Source: Laspinema olomoucense D3b
GTDB taxonomy: Bacteria; Cyanobacteriota; Cyanobacteriia; Cyanobacteriales; Laspinemataceae
NCBI RefSeq assembly: GCF_025370785.1
Contig: NZ_JAMXFA010000026.1
Coordinates: forward strand, 33,007 to 97,006
Reading direction: 5' to 3'
DNA: 64,000 nt
This document shows positions 16,371-25,258 of the stretch, in pieces. The notes beneath the pieces were generated by a model. That model was not told the DNA's origin. It was given only the letters and a program-made list of their open reading frames with translations, and did not search any database. A program made the position numbers and the translations under genes. Numbering within the stretch: the first letter of the stretch is position 1; each line of letters begins with the position of its first letter.

Positions 16371-17270
16371 CTATTCAACTGCTCTTTCTACCCATTCCAC
16401 GATCGCTTGATTGACCAATTCCGGACTTTCATCATAAACCACATGACCGGCATCGGGAATTGTTACCAATTGGATGTTAGAATTTAAGTTAGCCAATTGC
16501 ATAGCACTCCTAAAGGGTACAATCCGGTCTGCTTCTCCCCATAGTAATAAAATGGGTAGAGTTAATTCAGGCAATAAATCTTTGAGAATGGGGCTATATT
16601 CCGGATCGCTGCGGGTGAGGGAGAGTCGATAAAAGACTTGCAATGCTCTTTGATCCCGTGCAGGTTTGGCAAAGAGTTCGACTAATTCATCGTCCACTAA
16701 GCCAGGATTTTGATAGATTTTTTGCAAAACAAATCGTAATAAACCCGGTTGCCGGACGATTTTAAATAGAGGCCATAATAACAGAGGTGAGGAGAAAAAT
16801 TGCTCGATCGCCCTCGCCCAAGCGGGGGGTTGTCTCGGTTGCGGATCCGGTAGGGTAAGCATGACTAATCCTTGGGCCATTTGGGGATAGTTGGCAACGG
16901 TCGTTAAGGCAATTAATGCACCCAGAGAATGGCCGATGACGACAGCGGGTTTCGCAATGAAACTCCGCCAAAAATCATAGACTAATTCGGCCCATAAACT
17001 GACGCGATAATTGGCAGAAGCTTTTTCGGAAGCACCAAAACCTAAAAAGTCTAGGGCGTAAATTGTATGATATTCGCTAATAGGTCTTAAATTGAACCGC
17101 CATTGTCCCAAGGAAGAACCAAATCCATGTAGGAAAATTAAGGGGATGGCATTGGCTTGAGCTTGAGGCGATCGGATATAGGTGTAACGGATTTGATATC
17201 CGCGCCAAATCCAATCCCGTTGAGCGCCGAGGGGGGGTGTGTTGGGGGGTCTGTTGGGTTGCGATCGCAT
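16371..17270 (-). CDS. Alpha/beta fold hydrolase
   Basis: A 299-residue alpha/beta hydrolase. An oxyanion-hole segment LIFLHGFGSSLGQW (44-57), a nucleophile elbow GHSLG (Ser115), an acid-carrying loop LLWGEADRIVPF and a C-terminal His in DAGHVVYDESPE complete the triad. The substrate cannot be inferred; the family includes esterases, lipases and C-C hydrolases. There is no signal peptide, and the first 20 residues are a Pro-rich extension. It converges on the Uma2 gene with a 49-bp gap and is separated from the divergent ParA gene by a G-rich tandem repeat. Confidence 0.88.
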   Translation of the reverse strand: MRSQPNRPPNTPPLGAQRDWIWRGYQIRYTYIRSPQAQANAIPLIFLHGFGSSLGQWRFNLRPISEYHTIYALDFLGFGASEKASANYRVSLWAELVYDFWRSFIAKPAVVIGHSLGALIALTTVANYPQMAQGLVMLTLPDPQPRQPPAWARAIEQFFSSPLLLWPLFKIVRQPGLLRFVLQKIYQNPGLVDDELVELFAKPARDQRALQVFYRLSLTRSDPEYSPILKDLLPELTLPILLLWGEADRIVPFRSAMQLANLNSNIQLVTIPDAGHVVYDESPELVNQAIVEWVERAVE

Positions 17271-17292
17271 GGTTAGGGTCTGAGTAGGGGGG

Positions 17293-17369
17293 ATGGGGGA
17301 GAATTGGGGATGGGGGAGAATTGGGGGATGGGGGAGAATTGGGGGATGGGGGAGAATTGGGGGATGGGA
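17293..17369 (+). repeat. G-rich 18-bp tandem repeat
   Basis: About four copies of ATGGGGGAGAATTGGGGG (the first one base shorter) run head to tail upstream of the alpha/beta hydrolase, between it and the ParA gene. Each unit carries two G5 runs, so a G-quadruplex is possible on the plus strand. Being a minisatellite, the copy number probably varies between strains. Confidence 0.85.
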
Positions 17370-17477
17370 GTATTATTCTATGGTTTGCCAATCTGTTACA
17401 AACTGTCATGAATTTGGGGCGCGTCAAGGGGTATAGTAAAAGCGATCGCCTCTTTGCGCTTTTGAGGAATCGTCGTT

Positions 17478-18146
17478 TTGCCAAAACCGTCATCTGCAAC
17501 CCCCGACCTTCCCAGCACCCAAATCCTTGCAATTATTAATGGCAAGGGGGGTGTGGGGAAAACCACGACTTCAGTCAATCTCGCTGCTACGTTTGCCGAG
17601 CACCAGCGCATCCTCCTCGTGGATGCCGACCCTCAAGCTTCGGCAACGTGGTGGGTTCAGCGTAGCAAAAAAGGCTTTGCTTTTGATCTGGCGCAGGAGA
17701 CGGATCCGAGTCTCTTGAGTCAATTACGCCAAGTTCAAGGTTACGATTTAATTGTGGTGGATACTCCTCCGGCATTGCGATCGCAGGCGTTAGCGGCGGT
17801 GGCGAATGCAGCGGATTATGTGCTGTTGCCGACTCCCCCGGCGCCGATGGATTTAGCGGCGTTGATTGAAACCGTGCGCGAGGCGATCGTCCCCGTGGCG
17901 GTGGCGCATCGGGTGGTCCTGACTCGGGTGGATTCCCGGTCCTTGGGGGAGGCGCTGGAGGCTCAAAACACGCTTATGGAAGAAGGAATCCCCACCTGCC
18001 ATGCGTTCGTTCGGACCTTTAAAGCTCATGAACGGGCGGCCCTCGATGGAGTGGCGATCGCCCAATGGCGTGGCAAAAATGCAAAAGAAGCTCAGGCGGA
18101 TTATCGTCGGGTAGCTGATGAATTACAGCGTGATTGGAGAAACTGA
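17478..18146 (+). CDS. ParA/MinD-type ATPase, candidate McdA
   Basis: A 222-residue ParA-family ATPase with a deviant Walker A box NGKGGVGKTT (21-30, signature Lys23 present), the A' motif LLVDADPQASA (46-56) and the Walker B-like LIVVDTPPA. Such proteins bind DNA nonspecifically as ATP dimers and position cargo over the nucleoid. The frame starts at a TTG, with GAGG about ten bases upstream; no ATG precedes the Walker box. The stop overlaps the start of a coiled-coil gene (TGATG), the arrangement of a ParA with its cargo adaptor. No plasmid or phage genes and no parS-like repeats are visible. The partner's features point to the carboxysome positioning ATPase McdA rather than plasmid partition; that assignment is inference. 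Confidence 0.88.
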   Translation: MPKPSSATPDLPSTQILAIINGKGGVGKTTTSVNLAATFAEHQRILLVDADPQASATWWVQRSKKGFAFDLAQETDPSLLSQLRQVQGYDLIVVDTPPALRSQALAAVANAADYVLLPTPPAPMDLAALIETVREAIVPVAVAHRVVLTRVDSRSLGEALEAQNTLMEEGIPTCHAFVRTFKAHERAALDGVAIAQWRGKNAKEAQADYRRVADELQRDWRN

Positions 18147-18847
18147 TGCCTAGAAAAAAAATTTCTGATTTAATTAGAAACGAAGCGCAAAAAACGGGCG
18201 ATTCTGAATTAGAATTCGCGGAAAATACTCAAGGTGAACCGATTGAGGGTGCTGGAGAAAATCCGGGTTCGGAGTTACAAGCAACGGTGACTGAGTTACA
18301 GACGGCGTTACAAGAAGCTCGCGCAAAAGATGGCGCTCTTGATCGCACCCTCGCCCAGGTTCAATCAGAATTAGAGCAACATCGGAGTTTGATCCAAAAT
18401 TTAGAGGGTCAGCTTAATCAAGCCGAGCAGCGCAATGAAGAATTTGGTCGTCTCAATGCCAATTTACAGCAGCAATTGGAGGACCAAAAAACTCACGTCC
18501 AACAATTAGAAGCGGAATTAGGCGCTGCGAAAAAACTCGCCGATCAGGAAAAAACAGCTCAAACGAAGTTAACGGCTGAGTTGGAAAAACAAAAACAAGT
18601 CAATCAAAAACTCACGGAAGAGCTTCAGCAACTCTCTAAAGTTCGGTCGGAGTTAGAGGAGACAAAAAAATCGGCAATTCAACTGGCGGCAGCGAATGAA
18701 AAAGCCCTCCAAGAGTTGACGCAACTTCAACAAAAACAGCCTTCGTCAAACCCGAAAAATTTACCGATGAGAATATCTCGTCCGACAACGGCAGATCAAA
18801 ATACTTTCCCCCCATTTTCCACAACAGACCTCACCTGGATGGATTAA
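18146..18847 (+). CDS. Coiled-coil partner of ParA, candidate McdB
   Basis: A 233-residue protein. It has a basic N-terminus (MPRKKISDLIRNEAQK), an acidic linker, and a long Gln/Glu-rich coiled coil (about 45-200, many LQ and EL repeats). The disordered C-terminus ends DLTWMD, placing a Trp at the third residue from the end. As described in the literature I recall, McdB proteins share a charged N-terminus, a Gln-rich coiled coil and an invariant Trp within the last four residues, and they link McdA to carboxysomes. No ParB helix-turn-helix is present. The ATG shares a base with the ParA stop, so translation is coupled. A TTG 12 bases upstream in frame is a less likely start. The alternative is an adaptor for another cargo such as chemoreceptors. 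Confidence 0.75.
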   Translation: MPRKKISDLIRNEAQKTGDSELEFAENTQGEPIEGAGENPGSELQATVTELQTALQEARAKDGALDRTLAQVQSELEQHRSLIQNLEGQLNQAEQRNEEFGRLNANLQQQLEDQKTHVQQLEAELGAAKKLADQEKTAQTKLTAELEKQKQVNQKLTEELQQLSKVRSELEETKKSAIQLAAANEKALQELTQLQQKQPSSNPKNLPMRISRPTTADQNTFPPFSTTDLTWMD

Positions 18848-18848
18848 T

Positions 18849-18897
18849 CCCAAGGAACACTCGCCCCTTGGGTGACCACCGAGGGATAATATCCCTC
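18849..18897. terminator. Two hairpins between convergent genes
   Basis: CCCAAGG (18849-18855) pairs with CCTTGGG (18866-18872), and GAGGGATAATATCCCTC (18881-18897) is a perfect palindrome overlapping the stop of the chemoreceptor gene. Both lie exactly between the convergent coiled-coil and chemoreceptor genes. No clear T-tract follows, so termination efficiency is uncertain. Confidence 0.5.
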
Positions 18898-20602
18898 AAC
18901 CTGAAGTTTTAATCATATCCATTGCCGCCACCAGTTGTTGAATGGCAACCGCTTGTTCGTGGGTGGCGAGAGAAATTTCCTGAGCACTGGCGCTCACTCC
19001 TTCGATCGCATTCAGCACTCCGGTTAAGGAAACGGCAGTTTCTTGAACAATTTCAAAATTCACCTGCACTGTTTTTGTTCCTTCTTGAGTCGCCTTGGAC
19101 GTTGCCCTAACTGACTTTTGGATATCCTCCAATAAGATATTAATTTTATCGGTGCTTTGGCGAGAGCGATCGGCGAGTTTGCGAATTTCTGTAGCAATCA
19201 CGGAAAAACCCTTTCCGCGATCTCCGGCGCGGACTGCCTCCACTGCGGCATTGAGGGCTAACATATTGGTTTGATCTGCCAAACTCCCCACTAGGGAGGC
19301 GATCGTCCCAATCTGCCGCGCACCTTCGTGGAGATGGTCAATTTGGAGTGCGATCGCTTCTACATTGTCTTTGAGGGTCGTCATTCCCGCTAGGGTACGC
19401 TCAACCGATCGCCCTCCTCCCGTGGCGATCGTTTGCGCTTCTTGAACCCCAAAATTCGCCGTCGCACAGGCATCGGCAACTTGTCGCGAAGATGCCTTTA
19501 ATTCATTCATTTGCTGTAATGCTTCCTCCACTGCCTCCCGTTGACGCTGTTCGGTTTGCAATGCAGCAGTTTTTGCCTGTAATAAAGCCGATTTTTCCTG
19601 GATTTGTTGTTCCAACTCATCGGTTTGCACGATCGCTTTATTCGTCAGCGGACGGAGCAATATCACCATCCCCCCCGTTCCCAACAGGGTCAGAATGGCA
19701 ATGGCAATCCCTGTATCGAAAATCTGTTTTTGCACAGGTTGATAGAGTTCCTGGCGCTCCATTTTGACCGCTAATCCCCAATTAGCGATAGCGATCGGAT
19801 TAAAAGCAATCACTTCTGGACCATTGCTCCCAGAGTCAGATTGCATGAATCCCGATTCCCCCAAAACCGACCGTTCTATGGCATTTTTCACCCCCCCAGA
19901 GATGCCATTTTCGTTATTTCTTGGCTCAAAAAAAAGTTCGACTCTTCCATCGGTAACCCTTCCTAAAATAATCTCCCCCGTTTCTCCCAACCCTGAATTA
20001 TTTTGAACGATTCTTTCTAATCGCGGGACTTTAAACAACACCAAATCTCTACCCAGCACTTGAGCAGTCTCGTTATTGATCAGCGTCCCCACGATTAAAT
20101 AAGAAAGTCCGGCAATATCCACGGGACCAATAAACACCGTTTGGTTGCCGGACAATGGCATGACTTGCCAAAATTCCTCGGGAATTGCTAATCCGATCTG
20201 AGTAACGGTTTGTCCATTCGCATCGAAGCGCATGATTCCTTCAATCTCCTCTGATTGATTGAGGGCATCGGTTAAAATATCCCTGGAAACCTGCACTAAT
20301 TCATTCCGTTTAACTTGCCCTTGATTATATGCCGCTAACTGATTCCGCGCTCGGGTGCGACTGGCAATTTGTCCGCCAATATCCTGAGCTCTTAAGAGGA
20401 ATTCTTCGATCGCCAGGGTGCGAGTTTGGGCCGCAAATTCCAGATTGCGTTCCTCTGCTTCTTTGAGTCGTTCCGAAAGGGGCATAATACTGGCGATCGC
20501 CACACTCGCACCAATCGCTATTGCTCCCAAGGCGGAATAAATGAGCAATCTACTCTGTAACTGCAAAGCAGAGTTTTGCTTTCTTTGATCAGTCTTCACC
20601 AT
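18896..20602 (-). CDS. Methyl-accepting chemotaxis protein
   Basis: A 568-residue transmembrane chemoreceptor. TM1 lies at about 19-41, followed by a sensory region of some 250 residues (probably Cache-like), a second helix near 300-320, and a coiled coil. The MCP signalling hairpin has its tip at SLADQTNMLALNAAVEAVRAG, followed by GKGFSVIATEIRKLADRS. I see no clear HAMP domain after TM2, which is unusual but seen in some cyanobacterial receptors. It should control a CheA-type kinase and hence type IV pilus motility or phototaxis. It stands alone, with no che genes in the window, and converges on the candidate McdB gene. Confidence 0.93.
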   Translation of the reverse strand: MVKTDQRKQNSALQLQSRLLIYSALGAIAIGASVAIASIMPLSERLKEAEERNLEFAAQTRTLAIEEFLLRAQDIGGQIASRTRARNQLAAYNQGQVKRNELVQVSRDILTDALNQSEEIEGIMRFDANGQTVTQIGLAIPEEFWQVMPLSGNQTVFIGPVDIAGLSYLIVGTLINNETAQVLGRDLVLFKVPRLERIVQNNSGLGETGEIILGRVTDGRVELFFEPRNNENGISGGVKNAIERSVLGESGFMQSDSGSNGPEVIAFNPIAIANWGLAVKMERQELYQPVQKQIFDTGIAIAILTLLGTGGMVILLRPLTNKAIVQTDELEQQIQEKSALLQAKTAALQTEQRQREAVEEALQQMNELKASSRQVADACATANFGVQEAQTIATGGGRSVERTLAGMTTLKDNVEAIALQIDHLHEGARQIGTIASLVGSLADQTNMLALNAAVEAVRAGDRGKGFSVIATEIRKLADRSRQSTDKINILLEDIQKSVRATSKATQEGTKTVQVNFEIVQETAVSLTGVLNAIEGVSASAQEISLATHEQAVAIQQLVAAMDMIKTSG

Positions 20603-21119
20603 TCCAACCCCTTGCTACGTTCTGTGGCAAGTAGAGCGCCATAAATCAAATTAATCCCCCTGAACCGTAGAAAAAACTGTCATTCGCCCATAGGCGGAAA
20701 TACCGACATTTTTTGGGACGATTACACTTAGGTTAAATTATGCCGCCCTACTTATCTGTGTTTTTCTCCTTTATTTTATCGATAATTTAGTTTTTTTCGC
20801 CGCCAAATTAAGCGCTTAATCGGCTCAGTTTCTCTAGGACGATCCCCTTGAGGCGCAATCAGTGTTATCCCCGAAACCGACAAATTACTGGAAAATTTCG
20901 CCGGTTCGGCGAGGGCAATCCCCAGACTTCTTTTCTAAATTGCTTTCGGGATTCAATAAATTAGACCCGATTGACTGAACTAATCCGTAAAATCACTTAT
21001 CCCCCTCAAATATTCGGGTGTATTAAAACATGAGATGGGTTCCCTCTAATTTTATTGGCGTGAGGATTTGGTGTTTTAATAAAAAATTTCTCCCCGCTTA
21101 ATTGGCGTTAATTCCTGCT
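20603..21119. other. Gene-free stretch upstream of the chemoreceptor
   Basis: Contains the presumed leftward promoter of the chemoreceptor gene and the 3' flank of the LRR gene. It is AT-rich around 20740-20800. I see no coding frame, RNA signature or strong hairpin. Confidence 0.4.
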
Positions 21120-22262
21120 CTAAAACCGGCAAGCTGAATCGGGAATAATCGGGCAGACTTTCTGGCGGATCGGATTTCTTCTCACTTCTATTTGAGTTAA
21201 GTTGGGTAGAGGCTGTAATGGGCTCAAGTCGGAAATATCATTGCTGCTTAAGTTAACTTCAATTAACTCCTTCAGAGCAGATAAAGGTGTAATATCTGAG
21301 ATTTGATTGACACTGAGGAACAGGGTGTTTAAGTTGGTTAAAGTCTCCAAAGGTTTGATATCGGAAATTTGATTCCCACTTAGAAATAAAATTTTTAAAT
21401 TCGTGAGAGAACTGAGGGGGCTGAGATTAGAGACAGCGTTACTACTCAGAAACAGTTCCGATAGTTGGGTCAGGGAGGTTAGGGCAGTTGCATCGGCAAT
21501 TTGATTAAAGTCTAAAGACAGTCTCGTTAATTGTTGTAATGACCGTAAAGAAGTGATGTCGGAAATTTGATTTCGTCCCAGAAATAGGGTGTCCAGTTGG
21601 GTTAAAGACTGTAAGGGGGCCAGGTCTGTAATCCGATTGTCATACAAATCCAGGGTTGACAACTGGGTTAAGGAGGAAAGGGGACGAAGATCAGAAATTT
21701 GATTGTCACTTAGATAGAGATAAGTGAGTTGTGTCAGGGAGGCCAGGGGGCTAATATCGGAGATTTGATTGCGACTGAGATAAAGTAATGTGAGTTGTCT
21801 GAGGGAGGCGATGGGTCTGAGATCAGAGATTTGGCGATTACTAAAGGGGAGGACTTGTCGTCGGGAAAGAATGGAGGAGGCGCGATCGCACTCAGGGGTT
21901 CCCGCTTCTGCTAATAACGCATCTACAGTTTTTTGAGTTTCGGGCGTCAGGGTGTCTCGATTCTCACACCACTGGGCAAATGTTGTATAATTTTCTAGAC
22001 GGTTGGATTGGGCAATGGCGGGGAGTCCCCCGGCCATCACCCCAGTCAGGGAAAGACCCAAGACAAGGGCGATCGCACCGGGAACGGTCCTTCGGTGCCC
22101 CCATTTCGTCGGGTCTTCTCCGGTTTGATGCTTCGCGGCAGAATATGACGCCAACAGGTTCGGGCGGGGCCTTTTCGGGTCCCCACCGGCGATCGCTAAT
22201 CTGGACGCCGATCGCGTGAATCTCATCCCAATAGATCCGATCGATAAACTGAGTTTGAACAT
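21120..22262 (-). CDS. Exported leucine-rich-repeat (internalin-like) protein
   Basis: A 380-residue protein with about ten leucine-rich repeats of 22 residues from about residue 140 to the end, each close to LTQLTYLYLSDNQISDLRPL, ending with a short cap containing Cys. A hydrophobic signal segment (GAIALVLGLSLTGVMAGGLP) followed by AIAQS, a signal-peptidase I-type site, lies about 60 residues in. The frame therefore starts with an unusual basic extension; either the true start is internal and non-standard or the signal sequence is a long one. LRRs of this type bind proteins. The repeats are echoed in the DNA as 66-bp units. Function and partner are unknown. Confidence 0.82.
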   Translation of the reverse strand: MFKLSLSIGSIGMRFTRSASRLAIAGGDPKRPRPNLLASYSAAKHQTGEDPTKWGHRRTVPGAIALVLGLSLTGVMAGGLPAIAQSNRLENYTTFAQWCENRDTLTPETQKTVDALLAEAGTPECDRASSILSRRQVLPFSNRQISDLRPIASLRQLTLLYLSRNQISDISPLASLTQLTYLYLSDNQISDLRPLSSLTQLSTLDLYDNRITDLAPLQSLTQLDTLFLGRNQISDITSLRSLQQLTRLSLDFNQIADATALTSLTQLSELFLSSNAVSNLSPLSSLTNLKILFLSGNQISDIKPLETLTNLNTLFLSVNQISDITPLSALKELIEVNLSSNDISDLSPLQPLPNLTQIEVRRNPIRQKVCPIIPDSACRF

Positions 22263-23080
22263 CTTTCTCTCCCAATGTATTAGATAAGCATTTATCGCTC
22301 AGGACTTCCGCATTCCCTCGATAGAGAGGTCTTTTTCATCATAGATACTACTCATCTTCTCGGGTTACATCCCCCTCCAGAAAGTCAGTCCTCTCTATTT
22401 AGATGAAAAAGTGAACTTTCCAGTTGCCGATCGCCCCTGCGGTTTTCCCCCGATTTAGCAGCGGCACTCACCTCCTTGCTCCATCGTTTACTATCCACCT
22501 CGTCGTCCATCCGTAACCCCCTGACCGGGTATTCCTGCTCAGGGAAATAAAGTCAAGGTATCTGGGGTGTGCCATCTGGGCGATCGCCCCCATTGTCTCG
22601 GGAAGCACTACATTTAAGTGACCTTTCTTGGTTTTCCCCCGGTTAAAAAATGATTAAGATTTATAACTGTAAAAATGGGTCATCCAATTGAGGGGTAAGA
22701 TACCTCACGCTACCACTTAGTTCTTCATGAACAAAACTACCCTTTCAATGAAGTTTTTAAAAGGGTAAATCCGGTTAGACGCAGACAGTCATCCGTGATT
22801 CTACGCAGACCCCCTTAGAGAACCCAAAATCGTACAGGTCAAAGAATTTTTTATTTTTTAGATAGAATTTAATCCAGTCTGCCCGAATTTATTTAAAAGA
22901 TTACGGAAATTTACTGAAGCGCAAAAATCATCTTCCAATTACGATAAAAAAGGCTGATATTTCACGGATTAAATTCAAGGAAAAGGTGACAAAAATTTCC
23001 CTTTTGTAAGGAACATTTGCAACCGAGATGAGTCCTAAAATTTTAAGAGTGATATTTTTATGAATAATCCGGAGTAGATA
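22263..23080. other. Divergent intergenic region, 818 bp
   Basis: Lies between the leftward LRR gene and the rightward FHA gene, so holds both promoters. Two stretches with similar sequence in opposite orientation (CTTTTTCATC near 22331 and GATGAAAAAG near 22403) form a loose inverted repeat. The distal 250 bases are AT-rich. A 97-codon minus-strand frame over 22928-23221 runs into the FHA gene and is treated as a shadow. Confidence 0.4.
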
Positions 23081-23431
23081 GTGATTACTCTGCAATTGGT
23101 GCATCCTACACAAACTTCCCCCTCCCAAAGCTGGGACTTTCAGGACCAAGACGTGATTCGGATTGGAAGAGCGCCGGATAATCACGTCGTGCTCTATAGT
23201 GCAGTGGTCTCCCGCCACCATGTCGAACTACATCGGATTGGGTGCAACTGGAAAATCGTCAACTTAGGGACTAATGGTACTTATGTTAACGATAGCCCCA
23301 TTATCCAATCCCCACTGATTGATGGGATGATCCTGCGCCTAGCCCGTTCTGGTCCCCAAATCCAAATCCAAAAAAAAGCCAGAGAATTTGAAAACGTCCG
23401 AAAGCACCGCCAGGGATTGATGGCGGGATAA
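23081..23431 (+). CDS. Stand-alone FHA domain protein
   Basis: A 116-residue protein that is essentially one FHA domain: IRIGRAPDNHVVL (Gly-Arg present), SAVVSRHHVEL (SRxH motif) and NLGTNGTYVND (NGT loop), all canonical. It should bind phosphothreonine peptides from a Ser/Thr kinase. It begins with GTG, supported by GGAG six to ten bases upstream. There is no membrane helix or partner gene in the same direction. In contrast to the FHA domain of the caspase operon, every ligand-binding position is intact. Confidence 0.9.
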   Translation: MITLQLVHPTQTSPSQSWDFQDQDVIRIGRAPDNHVVLYSAVVSRHHVELHRIGCNWKIVNLGTNGTYVNDSPIIQSPLIDGMILRLARSGPQIQIQKKAREFENVRKHRQGLMAG

Positions 23432-23448
23432 CTCCCGATCAATCCCGC
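23423..23448. terminator. Hairpin between convergent FHA and oxidase genes
   Basis: GCGGGAT (23423-23429) pairs with ATCCCGC (23442-23448) around a 12-base loop, at the end of the FHA gene and just before the converging oxidase gene. The following TGAATTT is only weakly T-rich. Confidence 0.4.
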
Positions 23449-23460
23449 TGAATTTAAAGG

Positions 23461-24567
23461 TCAACTCCCGGCGATCGCGCGCCGAATTTCCAAAGCAGTG
23501 CCTGGAGCAAGCAACACACCGTTGCGATAATGTCCAGTAGCCAATAACACATTTTTGAATCCCGCTAAGGGACCGATAATGGGCGCGGGTTGCCCTTCCG
23601 GACGGGGGCGCAATCCCGACCAAGTTCTCACAATTTCCCCCCGGGCTAAATCGGGACAAAATGCGATCGCCCGTTGCAACACTTGCTGGAGCAATGCGGG
23701 ATCTCCCTCCATCGGGTCACCTTCCCCGGTAAATTCTACCGTTGCCCCCACCCAATAATCTGTAGCTGAGTAATCACCGCCCTGACTGGGGACAATATGA
23801 ACATCATCCCCCGTAATTACAGGTTGGCGATCGCCCTTTCCCATCGGATTCGGCAAACGCAGTTGTACCGCTTGTCCCAGAACCGGGCGAATCTCTACGG
23901 GCGACTCCAGTTCAGCAGTCAGGGGCGTGGAACCTAATCCTGCCGCCATCACCAGCCAATCTACCTCCAGATTGCCCCCAGTCATTTCTAGGCGATCGCA
24001 ACGCTTCAAGGACTCTGTTTCAATAGAATTAATCCGTTCAACCCTCTCCCCAAATCTAAACCTCACTCCGTTCCCTTGGGCTGCCCTCACTAAAGTGCGA
24101 GTCAAGACAACCGGATCAACTTGTCCATCTTGGGGAGAATGAACCGCCCCCACAATTTCCACCTCTCCCAATTGCGGATAGCGTCGCCTCACTTCCTGGG
24201 GTTCTAAAACATCTAATTGCCAGCCTTGAGTGCGACGAGTGGCTGCCCGGTTCTCCCATTGTGCCATATCCTCACCGTCCAAGCAGAGCATGAGAATACC
24301 TTGGCGGTTAAAGGAAATCGGCGCAATCGCCTCTAATTCCGGAATCAGGGTTTGATAGCGGCGAATACTCTGTTCCCGTAACCGCCACAATCGGCCTTTG
24401 ACTTTATGGCTGATAATCCCCATCAGCACTCCTAAAGCCGCTTGGGTCGAACCCTGGGCCGGTTCATGACTGTCAATGACTGTAATCTCTAAATTGGGTA
24501 CTAAGCTTAGTTCATAGGCGATCGCCGCACCCACAATACCGCATCCAATGATCGCAACCCGGCTCAT
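23461..24567 (-). CDS. FAD-dependent amine oxidase, glycine oxidase (ThiO)-like
   Basis: A 368-residue flavoprotein of the DAO family. An N-terminal Rossmann motif VAIIGCGIVGAAIAYEL (4-20) with an acidic end at IDSHEPAQGSTQAA, and near the C-terminus RTWSGLRPRPEGQP and ATGHYRNGVLLAP, fit the glycine/D-amino acid oxidase group that includes ThiO. ThiO makes iminoglycine for the thiamine thiazole ring. In many cyanobacteria ThiO is fused to ThiG; here there is no ThiG part and no thi gene nearby, so a general amino acid oxidase role is also possible. Soluble, no signal peptide. Confidence 0.85.
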   Translation of the reverse strand: MSRVAIIGCGIVGAAIAYELSLVPNLEITVIDSHEPAQGSTQAALGVLMGIISHKVKGRLWRLREQSIRRYQTLIPELEAIAPISFNRQGILMLCLDGEDMAQWENRAATRRTQGWQLDVLEPQEVRRRYPQLGEVEIVGAVHSPQDGQVDPVVLTRTLVRAAQGNGVRFRFGERVERINSIETESLKRCDRLEMTGGNLEVDWLVMAAGLGSTPLTAELESPVEIRPVLGQAVQLRLPNPMGKGDRQPVITGDDVHIVPSQGGDYSATDYWVGATVEFTGEGDPMEGDPALLQQVLQRAIAFCPDLARGEIVRTWSGLRPRPEGQPAPIIGPLAGFKNVLLATGHYRNGVLLAPGTALEIRRAIAGS

Positions 24568-24627
24568 ATTTTAACTCTCAACCTCTCCCCTGGTTTCAGA
24601 AAGAGGGGATCATAATAATAAGTCAAG

Positions 24628-24669
24628 ATAGGGTGAAAAACAAGAGAATTTCCCATTCTCACCCTATCG
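24628..24669. terminator. Nested hairpin after psbQ
   Basis: GATAGGGTGA (24628-24637) is the exact reverse complement of TCACCCTATC (24660-24669). A second pair, GAGAAT with ATTCTC, sits in the loop and competes with the outer stem. It lies between psbQ and the oxidase gene, both leftward, so it probably ends or stabilises the psbQ transcript. Confidence 0.5.
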
Positions 24670-24692
24670 TTCACAACTCAACTGCAGTCAAC

Positions 24693-25136
24693 TTATCCCT
24701 TGGGAATCAGACTCAAGAAGGCATCAAAATCTTTAATCGCTTGTGCGTAGTTTTGCACGGCCAGAGAATAGTTACCTGCATCCGCTGCCGCATCGATCGT
24801 CTCGAAATGGACAAATAAATCTTTAGCAGTTTGACTGGCGGTTTTTTGGGCTTTGCCACTGAGATTACGGGAAATGTATCCCATATCGCGACGTAAGTCA
24901 CCCAGAGGTCCATGAATAAATGTCCCCACATTCACCCAATCGCGATTGACGATGAACTGTTCGAGTTCAGTCATGCGATCGCGCAGTTTCAGTACATTTC
25001 CTTCATACTGCTGGACGATTTGTAACTGAGTAGGCGAGTAGGCAGGGGGTTTGGCCGCTTGCGGCGAACCGCAGCTAACCAAACATACCATCACCAATGC
25101 CAAAATAGAAGCGAGAATCGAACGATAACGTCTCAT
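24693..25136 (-). CDS. psbQ: Photosystem II lipoprotein PsbQ (CyanoQ)
   Basis: A 147-residue precursor of the cyanobacterial PsbQ protein, a lumenal lipoprotein that stabilises the oxygen-evolving side of photosystem II. The signal peptide ends in the lipobox LVSC (19-22), with Cys22 as lipidation site. The rest is a four-helix bundle with family-typical segments (NRDWVNVGTFIHGPLGDLRR and ISRNLSGKAQK). The start chosen (MRRYRSILAS) gives a normal signal peptide; an upstream extension of the same frame would not. The neighbour upstream is an alpha/beta hydrolase gene 122 bp away on the same strand. Confidence 0.95.
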   Translation of the reverse strand: MRRYRSILASILALVMVCLVSCGSPQAAKPPAYSPTQLQIVQQYEGNVLKLRDRMTELEQFIVNRDWVNVGTFIHGPLGDLRRDMGYISRNLSGKAQKTASQTAKDLFVHFETIDAAADAGNYSLAVQNYAQAIKDFDAFLSLIPKG

Positions 25137-25258
25137 AGCCAGTTTTTTGCCTTTCACTAAAAAATGATCTTCACCAAAATATATCAAGATTGGGTACGGC
25201 GATCGAGGGGTGAGGATTCTCGCCCCCCCCGATCGCCCCCCAAAGTCAATATCCCCGG

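Noticed and set aside
17077..17532. 151-codon minus frame with NSPPSP repeats
   Set aside because: The repeats come from the G-rich tandem array; the frame runs antisense through the ParA start and has no protein-like core.
17478..18847. Plasmid or phage partition locus
   Set aside because: ParA-like gene present, but no ParB helix-turn-helix, no parS-like iterons and no replication genes nearby; the partner is a coiled-coil protein.
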